Shown here: positions 13,663 to 27,700 of the stretch, one piece after another
Numbering within the stretch: the stretch's first letter is position 1
Layout of the letters: the number at the start of each line of letters is the position of its first letter
Assembly: GCA_035582835.1 (NCBI GenBank)
Contig: JAYKAV010002442.1
Span: forward strand, 451,396 to 515,395
Source of the DNA: Phoebastria nigripes
Taxonomy: Eukaryota; Chordata; Aves; Procellariiformes; Diomedeidae
Direction of reading: 5' to 3'
Length of the DNA stretch: 64,000 nt
The notes under the pieces: model-generated
Databases searched by the model: none
What the model saw: only the letters and a program-made list of their open reading frames with translations
What the model was told of the DNA's origin: nothing
Translations under genes and position numbers: made by a program

Positions 13663-14318
13663 GTTATTTATGTGAGTTTATAATTCAGTAGTAGCATGAC
13701 TCACTTTTTTCCTGAAGATGGTAGGAGGAATGCGTCAGTCTCATTACTGCTCCTGGGCTGTGCCAGAGGGCAGCTTACTTTTTAATCACTGCGNTTAGAC
13801 ATGGCCTTCACTGGGGGCTTTGGGACTGACACTGACCTGCAGGTGGTAGATGCAGGGCTTGCTGTCTTGGGCTGCAGTACCCAGTATCGCCAGCCGGCAG
13901 CTGGGCCCACCTGCTCTGAGCAGTCCCGTGGCTGTCGGTGACGCTCTCCCGCAACCCTTGGTCTCTCCTCCATTGGATATTGCTGCTCTGACGACCGTGT
14001 GTTCCCCGCTCTGCATCCCAGTCCAGACAACAGTTCTCACACCGGGGTTTTGACATGGCGGGAGGAGGCCGTGGTTCTCCAGTAGGCACGTCCAGGCCCA
14101 CAGAGAAACATCTCTTTTGACATTTGCTTTATTTTGTATTTTTTAGATNGTACTGACACATACCACCCCTGCATGTTCCGCTAAGAGATGGAGAGGCTTG
14201 CTAAAGCTCTGAACATAGCCAAGCATGTGGCTATGTTTTATTTTCCCCTGGTACTGGGAACTCTTGATAACTATTGCAAAAACTGTATTGATATTTAAAT
14301 AATGATAAATACATTCTA

Positions 14319-14324
14319 AATAAA
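14319..14324 (+). terminator. RGS4: Polyadenylation signal of RGS4
   Basis: AATAAA in an AT-rich stretch at the expected end of the RGS4 3' UTR; cleavage is expected about 15-25 bases downstream. Confidence 0.7.
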
Positions 14325-14344
14325 AATGTTTGCATTAGTCCCTT

Positions 14345-17300
14345 CTAAAATGCCATTGTGTGAACCAAAGGAAATGCATGGAGATGCAATTCATTGGCCA
14401 AGTTTACTCTAAAAAGTCATTTTTCACTCAGAGGTTGTTTTAAATTACAGAAAGATGAAACAGCCATTATATCCTTCAGATACCCTCGGCACCGTGTGCC
14501 TGGGGGATGCGGGGCTTTTGGGGGTCCATGCTGTGCCTGACAGTGAGCTCAGCACTTGCCAAGGGGCTGGGGTGAGCATGAGGCCCCCTTGACAGCCTTG
14601 GAGGGGGGAACGTAAAGGAGCACCTCCTCGCTGCACATGTTTTCCCACTCAGAGCTCCAGAGGGGAACATGTTTTAGCTGGCNCTGGGGAGTTTCCTCTG
14701 GACCAGCCTCCTGGGGTGGTATTTTTATGCCCTTTTCAGTTTCCTGAGAAACCATCACATCTGCTGCAGCAGAAGCTCTCAGAGGCCTTTGGTCTTGCCA
14801 CGGCTTTCAGGCACAAGTTTTGGGAGTGCCCTGTAGAGGGTAAGGAAACGCCACACCTTCAGCGCATGGAGACAAAATGAATAGTCCATCGAGATAATAG
14901 CAGAAATATATGTTTATGTGTGGATTACTGAGTGGTACAAGAATATGGGTTAACACAACCAGTTCCTCAGTGCACACCCGCGCCCTGCGTGAAGATCTCT
15001 AGTGGAAATCACACGGAGAACGTCAGACTGAAAACCTGCTGCTTGCGGGTGTGAGGAGTCGATCCCCACTCCTGACCTCGCCCCGGCCCTTGGCCACAGC
15101 ACTCGGCACCCTCCAGGGAGTGACCGAGGACTGGGGGGAGCCTGGGCGAGCCCTGGGNCACCCTCAGCCCCCCGTGGCTGCAGGCTTCGGCAGTCCCCAG
15201 GGCTGGGACTGGGCAGCACCGGCAGAGCCCTGCCTCAGCATGTGGGGGGAGAGCTGGGTGATTCACACTGTGGCTGGTGAGGTGCGAGGGACCGGGTCAC
15301 TGAATTAACCAGAAAACCCACAGCAAACGATCCCCCGGCGTTAATCCGAGGGATGCAGCTGCAGGGANCCCTCCTCCGCATGTCCCCGTGGTGGGGAGTG
15401 GGTGCCGGGGAGGCACGGAGGCAGCGCCTGGTGCCCGGGGACCCCAGCTGCAGCGTGGGGTTGCCTTGCCCCACGGCAGGGGATGGGGGTCCCTTGGAGG
15501 GCATGAGACCTGCCTCCTGCGCCGGCTCAGGCACCAGGACGCGCAGGGGCTGCGGGCACCCAGCGGCCATGGGCACAGGGTGATTTCGGAGGATGTTTTG
15601 GAAGATGCACCTTCANGTTCACTTGGGTGGATGGCCAAGGTTTCCCTCAACGGGGCCTGGGACCACAATAAACCCACGCACNCTCATCTCTGCGACAGAT
15701 CCCAAGCACAATATCCAGAAACTCTGCTTTTTGGCTCTCTGATTCACTGGGGATCCAGATGCCCGTGTTAGGATTATGTATATACGTGTGTGTGTATACT
15801 TGTATATGTCTATAGGATACAGATGTACAATGTCGTGTGTACAGTGCTCATACATATGCCAAATTTCATGAGAGCAAGAGTGATAAAATACATGAAGTAT
15901 TTCCTACCAGAAATATAATGGTTGGTATCAGCCCAACAGTAAATACCTCTGGGCCTGCAGAAAGCTCGGCCGTGGGGTGGGTACAGGCATTGCAGCCTTT
16001 CTGGGGCGAGCCTGCCCAAGTAATTAGCCAAACGACCCTTCTACACAAACACAACTTCCCAAGAGCTCCAAAACGCTGCAGGCGCCACATTTTATGGCCA
16101 CCCGGTAGCTCACTGGCACCTGTTCAATCACCCCCTAAAGCAGGCTTCCAATAGTTTAGCAGAAATCAAGCTGGGGAGGGATTTCCAACAAAGCTGTTTC
16201 ACCTCTCCTGAATCCAGCCTCCACCTTTCTTTTTGGCACGTACATACCCAGATTCCTTCTCCCTGCCCCACACGTCACTGTTGCAGCTGGTGACATCTCG
16301 GGTTTTGATGGTGCGCGGCAAGCCAGCCCCCAGCAGCATCCCAGCATTGGCATTTAACTGTGAAACGTATCTGGAAATAGCTGCCAAAGGATTAAGTAAA
16401 AATGAAAGATCTGGGTCTTTCTGCAGGGAGGCCGGTTTTGGTTTTGCATTTCTATGAGTCACACCGTAAATAGGGAGCTTGAACATGCTGAACCCGCTTG
16501 TCTTGACACCGGTTCATGGAGTCGTTAGGAGGGTGCAGGGAGCGCGCCTGGGCAGGGGCGGTGGGAGCACCCTGCAGCAGAAGGGCTGGCCGAGCCCCCT
16601 CCCGTGCCCAGCCCTGCTCCTGCCTCCCCCTTGTTGCCCACCAGCCCCGGGCAGCGGGCGCTGCCGGGGGGATCCTGCGCCCTTTCAACGGGACCCTCCT
16701 GCCGCTCGTGGGCTCCCTTGGGTTCTTTGGGGCCGCCCAAGCCGCCCCCCGCGCTCACCCCAGGGGAATGCCCCGCGAGCATCACCCCCTGCCGCTCCAG
16801 CACCGACTTTCCCAGGCCATTTGCTCCAGAGGAAAAAACAGTCACGTTTGTGATGGCCTCCATCCTTCCCCTGCCTCCCCGTCCCTGCCTGGAAAACGCA
16901 GCCCACTTCCTGCAGCTCGGGATGTATTTTTCTTCATCACCATAGTGACAACGTGTAAATATTTGGGGCTGGTGGGGTTTTGATCAGATTTTGAAAGTCT
17001 TGAAGAGGCTGGCAAACCCGTTGTTTATGTTATTGCATTTCGGATGGAGTCTCATGACTCGCAGTTGAGGCTGAGCAGCCGGGGGCGGCCGGTCCGAGCT
17101 GCCTGCTGGGAGCATGGTCGCTTGTTATTTTGCTGGCATCTGTNGGGTTGCCGGCTGGGCAGCTCGATCCCTGCAGCGTGCTCGTTGCAAGCCACGGCCC
17201 TGCGGATGCTGCACCAGGAAACCATCGCAGGGACGAAACGTCCAGGCCCCACGGAGCGGGGGTTCATCACATTGACCTCGAGGCTGAAATGAGACCCCAG

Positions 17301-17505
17301 CCGCCTTTTACGTATGGCCTTGCCCCGTCCTCAGATGTGATTTCTTCTGGTAGCGAACAGTGGGCGGCTTTGAATTATTTGAAAAGAGCTGGTCTTTTTA
17401 AGAGACAGCCTTGTGGAAACACGTCCTGGGCAGACGGGAGGAGGCAGGAGAGAGAGGTGNGGGCTACACAAACTCAGCAGAGTTTGCTGTCTGTTCAAGA
17501 AGACA
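14345..17505. other. Convergent intergenic region between RGS4 and RGS5
   Basis: No gene was recognised. The stretch separates the RGS4 mRNA end from the candidate RGS5 mRNA end. It contains a TA/TG dinucleotide-rich patch at about 15776-15815, a GC-rich part at 15050-15580 and several single Ns. Part of it could be a longer RGS5 3' UTR, since mammalian RGS5 has an extended one; the sequence does not settle this. Confidence 0.45.
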
Positions 17506-17509
17506 GGGG

Positions 17510-17515
17510 TTTATT
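17510..17515 (-). terminator. RGS5: Candidate polyadenylation signal of RGS5
   Basis: AATAAA on the minus strand, about 1.2 kb after the RGS5 stop codon. It is the best hexamer I see before the RGS4 gene end, but a longer 3' UTR using a farther signal is possible. Confidence 0.35.
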
Positions 17516-18092
17516 TTTCGTATTTCCAATGATGGTTTTGTCTTTGGGTTTGGGTTTTGGTTTTCGGTTGTTTGCTTTTTTTTTTTAATTGGATCTGAAC
17601 AGTTGTAATTAGCAGCTTTTTTCCCCCCAGCATGATTTTCCTCCCTCCTCTAATCGATGCCCCTCAATTGAGTTTGTGCAGAAGTATCGCTTTGGCGTGC
17701 CTGCTGCAGAGAGAAGCAACTGGAGCAAGAAACCACCGCAGCAACACCCGAAGCTGCAATCCAAGCACACCACCAGCCACCAGCACTGCTGAGGGCTGCG
17801 CGTAGGCACCGGGGACACGGGCACAGGCTGCAGACGGTGAGCTCAGTACGTCATGCAAGTGGTTGGAGCGAGCGGGAGGTCTGGGTTGCTAAACAGTCCC
17901 GGTGTTTTGAACAAACAGATCTCGTTTTATCCTCTTTACTGTCTTTAGTGTGAAGCAAACGGGCTGTCTCACAGCTGAATCCAAGTGGAGTCACTGGGGA
18001 CGTGGTGCTGCAGGCTCGCTCTGCCCACCCCTCGTGCCAGCCAGGTGCACCCTGCGGCGCACGGCCGTGCCGCTCCCAGATCTGCCATACCA

Positions 18093-18134
18093 CCGTCCCT
18101 GCCGTACAGCCGTCCCTGCCGTACAGCCGTCCCT
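18093..18134 (+). repeat. Short tandem repeat, 17-base unit, about 2.5 copies
   Basis: The unit CCGTCCCTGCCGTACAG occurs at 18093-18109 and 18110-18126, followed by a partial third copy. It lies in the region just beyond the RGS5 coding end, probably in its 3' UTR. No function is indicated. Confidence 0.85.
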
Positions 18135-18725
18135 GTGCCTGCTGAACAGCTGCTTTCTGAAGACAAGGTGATGCCGATCCCGCGGTGGATGCAGGCATGC
18201 TGGACTTGGCCGGGGAGGGGAGCACCCGTGGGGTACGCTGGGCAGCCTCAGCAATGCCCTGGGAGGCCGGGAGGAGGGAGAGAGCCTGGGGCAAACCAGC
18301 GATACGGGCAAAACTGGGAGAAATATTGTCATGTCCTAAGAAGTCCTAAGAAGGCAGAGCCGGTGCCTCAGAGCCTCTGACTAGAGCCGAGCCCCACAGT
18401 GCCAGCGATGCGCCGGCTGCCCGAGGGGCTCCCGGTCGCTGCGGGGCTGGGGCCTCTGCACCGCCCTTCTGGGTCCCAAACCCAGGGAGGATCACCAGGG
18501 GTTTCTGCTAATTGGTCTTTTGTGGGAGAGGAAAGAGACTGTGAGAGAGGAGACATCGGGCCGTCTGACAGTCCAAAGCACGGGGGGAGCTGTTTAGCAA
18601 CGCCCCTGGGTGCTCTTTTAGGGTGGTATCAAGAAAGCAAAGCGGTTGCAGGAGAAGGGGCAGGTGTTTAGACAGAAGCAGTGGGACCGCCCGCGGGGAA
18701 TGCCTCGCACAGCCCTGCCGCATTG

Positions 18726-21700
18726 CTACTTGATTAACTCCTGATAAAACTCCGACCGCACAAATCTGGGCAGGGAGTCTTTCTCCATCAGGGCAAAGAT
18801 CCTCTTCTGGGCCATGTCAAAGCTGCTTGGTGATGGCTCCACCAGGTTCTTCATGGTCACAGCCTTGGTGAAGTGGTCGATGTTCACCTGTGATGGGAGT
18901 GTAAGAGGGATGGGGACCCTGCCTTTGCGAGGGGTGGCTGATGGCATCTCCCCTCGCCTGCCCTGTCCCACCAACAACCACACAGAGGTTATGGGGAGGG
19001 ACTGAAGCAGGTTCACTTATCTGGGGGAATTATTGGTGCCAAATCTGTAACAAAGGATGAGGTCTATCCTGCAGCAAAGGTACCTCTGGGGTGAGGGCTA
19101 CCACAGATTGTCATCCCTTATGATTAACATAAGCCCTCTGTGGGGAGAGGGGGACAGGCATGTGCTGGAGGTGCCTGTGGCAGGAGGCAGCCCAGGAGAG
19201 GCTGAGCGTGTGAACAGCGGCACCGGGGCTGCGAAGGGTGGGAGTGCAGCCCGTGGGGATGGGGCTGCCCCTCGCCGAGGGTACAGCCCTCCGAGCCCCT
19301 CAGCCATGGTACAGGGTGCCCCGCAGCCACCGCTCTCCTTTGGGCTGGAGGCCACCTGGGCAGCAGCCCCATCCCTCCCAGCACCGTCTCCTGCCCCACG
19401 GCCACTGACCTCTTTGGGTGCCTCGGTCTGGATGAACTCCTCATAGATCTTCTTGGCCTTCTCTGCCATCTTCACAGGGGACTTGGTTTTCTTGTAGTCC
19501 TCGCAGGCCACCCAAAACTCGGCATTCTCCTCGCTGAACTCGGAGCGCAGGAAGCTGTGGAAGCTGATGAGCCCGTCTGCAGGGGGAACGGGCCCTTGCT
19601 GAGCGCTGGGGGGTCCCAGGGGGGGCCGAGCTCTCGCTGAGCACCAGGGGGGACATGGGATGTGACCGCAGGGGGATGTGAACTTACAGGGGTTTTGCAG
19701 GAGCTTCTCCAGGGAATCACGCCACTGCAGAGCCTCCTCCGGTGATGGCCTGAAGGGAGTAAAGAAAGCCCAGGTGGTCCATGCTCACCCCACAGCCCTG
19801 GTCTGGGCTCCAGGTTTTTAAATAATTCCTTTAAAAATGGGGAGGAATGGAGTAACGAGCTGTGGAGACTGTTGCAGAGCGGGGGCGATGGTCGAGCAAT
19901 GGAGATGCCGCTGCATCGCAGCATGAGTACCCTCCTCCCGGGGGGAGCCGAGTGCCAGGGGAGGTTAGGACCGGCTAATTCCCCCGTGTTTTGAGCAGAG
20001 ACGTGGCTGAACCGCAAAGCGAGTCCCCTCTGCAGCCGCGGGTCCCCTCCTTGCCCCAGCACCCGCGTACAGGAGGGCAGAGCGGAGGCTCTGCAGGCAG
20101 CTGGGAAGCATCCCTATGTTTTTCCGCTGGGGTGGGAAGGATGCTCCCTGCTGGGGAGAGGCGGGGGGGGGGCCGGATCCTGCCAGCCCTGCGCTGCCGG
20201 GGCTGGGGTCAGCGCCCCTCCACTCCCACAGCCCGCCCGCCCCATTCCCACGCCCCGCGGCGGGGCAGGACGCCAGCCTTGCCTCCCTCCCTCCCCCGTG
20301 AAAACCTGCCGTGTTTTTCATGTGCGTGGCTTTTCCTCTTTTTTGGTTTGTTTTTTTTTTTTTTTTTAATGTAATGCTTGTAATGTGACTGAAAGAGGGT
20401 TGTGGGTTTTTTGTTTGTGGTTTTGAGGTTTTTTTAAGCCCCGAGGAGTTTGACCGAGCTGCCCTGGGGCACCGGGCTCCTGCCTGCCCTGCTGCCCACC
20501 ATGGCCAATGCCCGGTGCTGGAGGGGAAAGGAAGGCCCCGCACGCCGCTGAGCGCTGGGCTCGCTGCAGACCGTCCCCGCTCCCCGCGGGCAGCGCCGCA
20601 GCTCGGGCTTGTTTTGCTGCCGCAGCGGCACGTGTCAGGGCTGAAACCCTCTGGGTGAGCAGAGCAACCCTGGGTATGGGGAGGGAGCAGNGGGCAGGAC
20701 AACCTGCCGGTCCTGGGGGCCTTGGTGCTTCAGCGGCGGGTCTGGGGAAAGTGCAGGTGCTCCTACCCAGCCGCCCTGCCCAGGTGGCTCCAGGGGGGAG
20801 AGGGGAACAGCAGAAATGCCAGGCTTGCTCAAGCTGGGTATCCAGCCCTCACTTAGAATCATAGAATCATTAAGGTTGGAAAAGACCTCTAAGATCATCA
20901 AGTCCAAGCNTCAACCCAACACCACCATGCCCACTAAACCATGTCCCGAAGCGCCTCATCCACACGTCTTTTAAATACTTCCAGGGATGGTGACTCCACC
21001 ACTTCCCTGGGCAGCCTGTTCCTATGTTTAACCACTCTTTCAGTGAAGANATTTTTCCTAATGTCCAACCTAAACCTCCCCTGGCGCAACTTGAGGCCAT
21101 TTCCTCTCGTCCTATCGCTAGTTGCTTAGGAGAAGAGACCTACACCCACCTCACTCCAACCTCCTTTCAGGTAGTTGTAGAGCGNGATAAGGTCTCCCCT
21201 CAGCCTCCTCTTCTCCAGACTAAACAGTCCCACTTGTTATCAAACTGCCAGCACCCAGCAGTAAAGACCNTGATGGGGGCTCTGATCATTTGCTTTCTGG
21301 ACCCCCAACTGCATTTGCACTTGCTACCAAGGATCAAAAGCTCTCCCTGCCCCTGTGTTCCTCCCAGGTGTTTCCCCACCCCAGTGAGGGGGAGCATCGC
21401 TGCAGCGACCCAACACAATCCAGATTTCCTGAAAACTACCAAATTCACTTTTCCATTAGCTGAACGTCCCAGGGATGACCTTAACCGCGAGTGAGATGCC
21501 GACGGGTGAGCGATACCGAGGCTGCGCAACGGTGCAGTGCAGGAGAAAACAACTCCTCCAGCCAGCAGGGAGTGAAGATGTTCTCCAGCTTTCGGCGGGG
21601 ACGGCTAATGGGGACAAATGTGTCTCCTTCGCAGAGGAATCCGGGGAACGGCAGCGACTGAGTGCGAAATGCGCCATCCCTCAAGGCTCTGCCTGCCCTG

Positions 21701-24700
21701 CCTGGCCCGGGCAGCTCCCGGGGAGCGGTGCTGCAGNGAGCAGGCACCGCGCTGGCAAGCGTCCCCGCGCGCTGCAGCCAGCAAAGTGACTGCAGCTCTC
21801 TGGGAGCTCACGTCAGGGTGAGCGGGGCGTTCGTCTGCACATTGGGGTTGGGTTTTGGGTTTGTTTTGGTTTGGTTTGGGTTTTTAGCAATCCGTTGGTG
21901 GAGGGTTACCGGTTTAGAGTAACATTGCCTGGGCTGAAGGGGAACATGGGGAGAGGGACCGGTGCGAAACAAAAAGTCGTGATTTTAAAGTGGAAATAGA
22001 AGCCTGCCCTTGTGAAGAGTGGGCATGCGCCTCTCCTGGTTTTAGTTGTGACATGGCCAGTCGAGCCCCTCGAGATGAGCCCTTGTTCCCAGTGCCATGA
22101 GCAAGGCTGGCTGGGCCAGTCAGCCTCACCTACCTCCAGCAAGTTAGATAGTCTGGGTGCTGTCAGACCCGGGTCCTCCAGCACTGTGTGTGTCTGGGAG
22201 CAACTCCTTGGGGCAGGGGCAGGTGTCTCCAGGAGAGACACCCGCACCCGATGGCAGCAGGGCTGAGGGGTGGCAGAAGAGCGGCTGGGCAGCGGCTCAG
22301 GAACTTGGCTCAGCTGCCCAAGGAGGTACCCTGGGTGAGGCCATCACCCCATGTCCAGGAAGCCATCCTGCTTTTAGATTTAAGCTAACATTTCTCTCAA
22401 AGGTTTATTTTGTCTCCTTTGAACTGTTACTCCTGCGGCACAGCCCATCAGCCTCTCTAGCTTCTCCTCTGCTTTGCTTTGCCATTAAACCAGCTCGGTG
22501 CCAGAGAGCAGAGGCTCAGGACAAAGGCAATAAGGTGAGACGGTGCCATCATCGCGGAGCCGCCCAGAGCCAGGCATCGCGCTGTGGGGCCGTGCACCCA
22601 GCTCAGGGACACGCTGCCNCCCCGGAGCCACCAGCCTGTGCAAGGCTGGCACCTCTGGGCTGAGGTGGGTGACTCAGAGAAGTCCAAGTGCCATATGCCT
22701 CTGGCAAAACCTTTATCGAATGAATGTGAAATCTCATCAAAAGTAAATTGAGTTTCTGTGAGAAATCTGGTTTCCATAAAGCTGTATTGCCTGACATGTT
22801 TTATGCTGCCCTGACGTAACTCTCGGAGCCCACACCTAGCCAGCGAGTCACGAGGAGTGTGCCACGAGCCGCCTGCCACGTAAAGCCCGCTGTGCCCACC
22901 CCGGACCCCACAGCAGCAGCTTCAGCTCCTCTGCATCCCAAAAGGACTCGCATCCACCCCTCCGGCCGGGCACAGGCACCAGCGCAGCCCACCCTGGTGC
23001 AGTACTCACTTCTGGGCCTTGGGCGGCTTCTCCGGCTTCTCCGGGTAGGGGATGATGAAGTCAATGGCCGAGTCGGGCTTCTGGAGCAGTGTGCCCAGCT
23101 TGGTCTTGATCTCCTTGGCCCTGCGGGAGGGGACGAGCAGAGGCAGGTCAGGTGGAGGGATGGAGCAGCGGGGATGGTCCCTGCCCTGCGCCCGCACGGA
23201 CCCCGGCACGGCTGCTGGCGAGGTACAAAGCTGTGTGATTAATTATACACGGACAAATGGACCCTAATGCTGTAAAGGCACCTGGCTGAGGCATTTCAAG
23301 CCAGGCACTCAGAATTAGCGGCAGCTCTTGATCTTGATCTCTTTGCTTTGTCCCCATCTGTGGCCAGGGTAATTGTATCAGCAGAGCTGGCAGGTTGCTC
23401 TGAGGATGAATTAGGGGATGTGTGTGCAGCACTCAGTTTCTATAGTGATGTGCCCCAAGGAAACGCTGGTGAGGAGATGAAGGAGCTCCCTTCGGAGAGG
23501 AGGCTGTGCCGGGTGCTGTGCTGGGCTGCACGGCGGTGCCTGCCCCACGCCGAGCCCCATCCCGCGTTGCACCCGCCAGCCCTGCAACACCAACGGCCTC
23601 CGGAGCAGGGTGCCCTCCCCAGGTCCTGGTCTGCAGCCAGAGGGAGCAGGAGACTGTCCTCATCATGTCCCCTGAGCTTTTTGAGGTCGCTGCCTCTGCC
23701 TCCAGCGATGCACGGTACAGCCCTCGAGCCCAGCGCTCTGCTGCCAAGCACCCTCACACCACGCAGCCAAAGTCCTCCCTGTTCCCGGGGATGCTATTGC
23801 TAACACATCGGTTAGCATGTACCTCTATACTTGCCAAAATCAGGGCGAAACGCTCCTTGGTGTGCTCTGTGCCCACCCCTGACCCTCCCAAGCACTCATG
23901 GCTGGGGGCTTCCTCCTTTCTAGGCACTTTTATTAGGATTATATTATTTTTCTGTTGCTCTCTTGGGGACCACCAGCAATGCATGCTGCCAGCAACCCAC
24001 CACGCTGCCTGCCAGTGCTTGCGGTTTCTCTGCTCATGCTTAAGTAATATATAAGCCTTATGTCTGCAACAGGAAGGGTCCTGCAAACAGGTAACTCCTA
24101 GGTGCTGCTTTCCCTGGGCAGAGGGGGAAGAAGGGTTTCAGGAGGTGAAGTAGTCTGACTAGCAAAGGATTTTCATCCTCCATCTTTCATCCTTCATCCG
24201 TTTGAAGGATACACAGATAAAAGGGGTCCTGGGGCTTGACAGCAGGTCCAGCTGTCTCCAAAAATGTGCCCTTCTGTGCACTACGGCTTGCAACGTGGTC
24301 CTGAGCATCCAAAGCCACCGAGGAGGCTCCCCTCTGCTGCAGCTCAGCGTTGGTAGCAAGAGCAAGCCGAGCTTTTGCAGAGAAAACCCAGGTGTGCTGC
24401 ATAAGACTGAACATATAAAGGGGTGAAAATGAACCCCCCCCAGCCCCATCTTTGCAGGGCAGGACTCTTCCCTGGCACAGCAACATTTGGTGACTTCCAG
24501 GCTCACTGGCACAGGGGGTGGATGAGAGCAAGGGGACACACTGCTTCCCCACCGGCTGGCTGGGCTCGGTGCCTTTGCCGCGCCGCGGCTGTCGAAGCCG
24601 GGCTGCAGCTCCCCGGCTTCAGAGCTCATTGCGCTTCTCTCTGCTGTTTATTTTCACAAGCCTTCTGTGGACGATCGGTCCCTTGCTATGTCTGCTATTT

Positions 24701-27700
24701 CATTTCCATTCCTTCAATTTTTTTCTCTCCCTGTAAAGCTCCCTCTGTGTTTTGGTTTTCCACCCACAGCCCCCATGGGTGACTTTTCGAGGCCCGGTGC
24801 GGGCTCTGCTCTCCCGCTGGCTGCCCCCCCTTCTGCTGCAGAAACCTGCCTCCGACAGCCGCCCTTGCACGGGAGCGGGCAGGGGCCGGCAAGGCCAGTG
24901 CCGGCCGGCACAGGAGCAGGAGTGGGCAGCAGGGCCAGCCGGAGTGAGCAGCCCAGCCTGGGTCTGCACAGACCGCGCGCAGTGGGTGTACAGCACAGGG
25001 CAGAGCAGANCCAGAAATCCAACTGTTTTCATGGAAAATGTCAGCAGCTAAGGGCACAGCTTCCATTGCTCATGCTTCCGCGAAAACTTGAATCTTGCCT
25101 AGAAAGGCCAGGACCTTAGGTGAAGGGTAATGAGGTCCCCATGCTCCCTGCACCGAGGTGTCTCTGGGACAGGTACGCTGCCATGCACAGTTCATCCCGC
25201 TCCCTCTAATAAATAAATAAAATGCAGATAAATGCTCCAAGCCGGAGCTGGCTCCTGATGCCCAGAGCCTGGGGCTGGCTCTCTTGCGAGCCTCAGGTGC
25301 CCCTTGGCACCCTGCAGGCTGGCACTGCCGTCCTGGGACCCCCACGGCACAGCCCCGACCCACGTGGATGGCACAGCTGCAGCGAGGAGGAGCGGACAAA
25401 GGCAGCAGGAGGTGCAGCCCCGTTAGCACCAAAGCAACGGGTGGGTGCAGAGAGTGCCCCAGGAAAGCTGATGGGGCATGACGGCCTCCCCCCGGCTCTG
25501 CTTTCCCAGACGTCTGTGCTTGTGGCCACTGCTCCCCGCAGGGAAGGGGAGACGTGGGCTCAGGGAGCATCTCTCAAAGAGGGGCTGAGCAGAAATGCCA
25601 GCTGCTACCTGGTCCCTCTCCCTGCCACTGCCCCACACTTGGGGGGGCAGAGCCGGGGGTGCTGCTGTGGCNGACCGGCTGCNGGTGCCAGGTGCTGTGC
25701 ACCAGGGAGGGTCCCCTCCAGGCGATCGGACCACACACCCANTCATGGGGGTTTCATCTGGCAGGAGCAGGGGTGAAGAGCAAGGGGGAAGGGGCTCGCC
25801 CACCTCTGAAGCGAGGATGGTGGATGTCAGGGGGTCCCAAACAGGCAGCGGGAAAACGCGGGCTGTGCTGGGAGCAGGGGCACCGAGAGCCAAATCTAAC
25901 ACACGACAGCCTAAGGAAGTGGGAAGATAGGACCAGGACTCTATCGCTGCCTGAGTAGGACCTGGGGACCTCACTACCGTGGTGCAGGTGGGGCCAACAA
26001 ACGTGCAAGATTTGGATGCGATCGGTGGTGGCTTCACGCAGCAGCAAGCACTGTCCTGGTTAACGCTCAGACCTGGTTCAAAATCTTGCTCTCCAATTCC
26101 CACCCTCTGACAGTGACTTACGGCCAACATATGTCAGGCTCAAAGGGCACTAATGGGCCTTAATGGCCCTGAGCTGCCCCAGCTGAGCCCCACACGCTGC
26201 CCACAGCCAGGATCTCCATTTAAGCTCAGCCCTGGGGCCACCTTCTCTTTGGCTGTGCTGTAGGTGGGCTTCTCCCCAGCCTGTTCTCCTGGCTCAATGT
26301 CAGACCTATATTGCAGCCCCACCGCCGGCTGCTCCCAACGGGGCTCCCTGGATGGCTCCAGTCCCGCTCCATCCCATGGGACTGTTGAGGGACCATCAGC
26401 GGCTGCCCACCCTGCTGAAGCCCCGCAGGTCCCAGTGTGGGGACAGCAGCAAGAACCTCCTCACCCCGGGCAAGTCCTCGGCTGTGGGACCTTCATGAAA
26501 TACGGGGAGACCGCAGAGATGAGGAAGCTTGTTGAAAGGAAGCGAGAAAGGACAGCCAGAGGGCTGAGCGCTTGCAGGCTGGCGGGAGGGAAGGACTATT
26601 TAAAGGCATCATCCTGGCGTCCTCCAGCAGATGTATTACAAGCTTTCAAGCAAGACTTCAGCAAAAGCTAAACAGCAGGGTAAAAAAAAGCAGTTATAAA
26701 CAGAAAGGCACCCTTTGAAAACCCGCCAGCTATGTCCGAGTGAGAAAAAGCAAGAGGACCATAAACTGTGGAAGGTTAAGTGTGAGAACATATGGGAGCA
26801 AGCCAAGAAAAAGTCTGAGAAACAGCTTCCAAGAAGCATTAAAAGAAAATATGGGCTCTGTCAAACACTTCAAGAGCAAGAAGGCTGCCGGGGAGGGCCA
26901 GGAGAGACACCAGCTTTGAAAGCAAAACAAAAAAAAAGAAGCTCGAAGAAGTTAAAGCTATAGCTGAAAGCTAAAGCTGCTGCTGTGCCTGAGGGCAGGG
27001 GGGTGCCGGAGGGAATGCCCCTTGAGGGGAAAAGGGCTCCAGGGGGGATTCAAGGAGCTGTAAAGCTGCAAGTGTGACACTGTACGGGCATGTCGGCAGC
27101 AGCTGTATCAGACAGCCGTGGTGGACACATGGACAAATATGGTCTATTGGAGAGGAGTCAAGGCAGCTCTGGCAGTAGGAGGAGATTCCTTCAAACCTAT
27201 CATTGGCCCTCTCTGAAGAGGCCAGNGAGCACGTGCCTTGGGGAGAGTCGGGGGGTACCAGGCCCTTGGGTCTGCAGGGGACCTTGGATGGGCTCTCCAG
27301 ACCCCAGGCAGCTGCAGGGGGGAAGGTCATCTCATGGATGAGGAACAGCGTGGGAAAGGTAGCCCACAAAGCGTAGGGGACATGGTGTGTTTTCCTCAGT
27401 GGGGACGGTCCTAGGGGAACGCGGGCTGGGACCATGCCGTTAAACATATCACATGCACGGGGAGAAGGGCAGCAGATACTGCGCTACGCAGGTGCAGCAC
27501 TTGGGGACCAGTCATGAGGAACTGCAGGAGGGTCTCGTGAGACCGGCAATGAAGCGGCTGTTGAAATTCCTCANAGAGCAATATAAAACGATGCACATGG
27601 GACAAACCCAGTCCTAACTCCGTGTGTAAAATGGTGGGCTATAAGCAAAGCAGCCTTTCAAGAGTGAGGATTTGAAGGTGTAACTGAGGTCAGTGAAAGC

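Larger units (their letters stand above)
12637..14340 (+). other. RGS4: RGS4 3' untranslated region
   Basis: Exon 5 continues without a reading frame to a canonical AATAAA at 14319-14324, giving a 3' UTR of about 1.7 kb. It contains a very long T run (13600-13659) followed by an AU-rich TTATTTAT element at about 13666. The last 100 bases are AT-rich, typical of a mRNA end. The end point is inferred from the polyadenylation signal. Confidence 0.7.

Noticed and set aside
21846..21888. GGTTT/GGGTTTT-rich run, also at 17540-17572 and 20398-20436, resembling telomere repeats
   Set aside because: The units vary in length and are not TTAGGG; they are T/G-rich simple sequence, not interstitial telomere.
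26264..26963. Lys/Arg-rich plus-strand frames that look nuclear-protein-like
   Set aside because: They have no splice sites, no recognised domain and A-rich simple composition near old repeats; they are probably chance frames.
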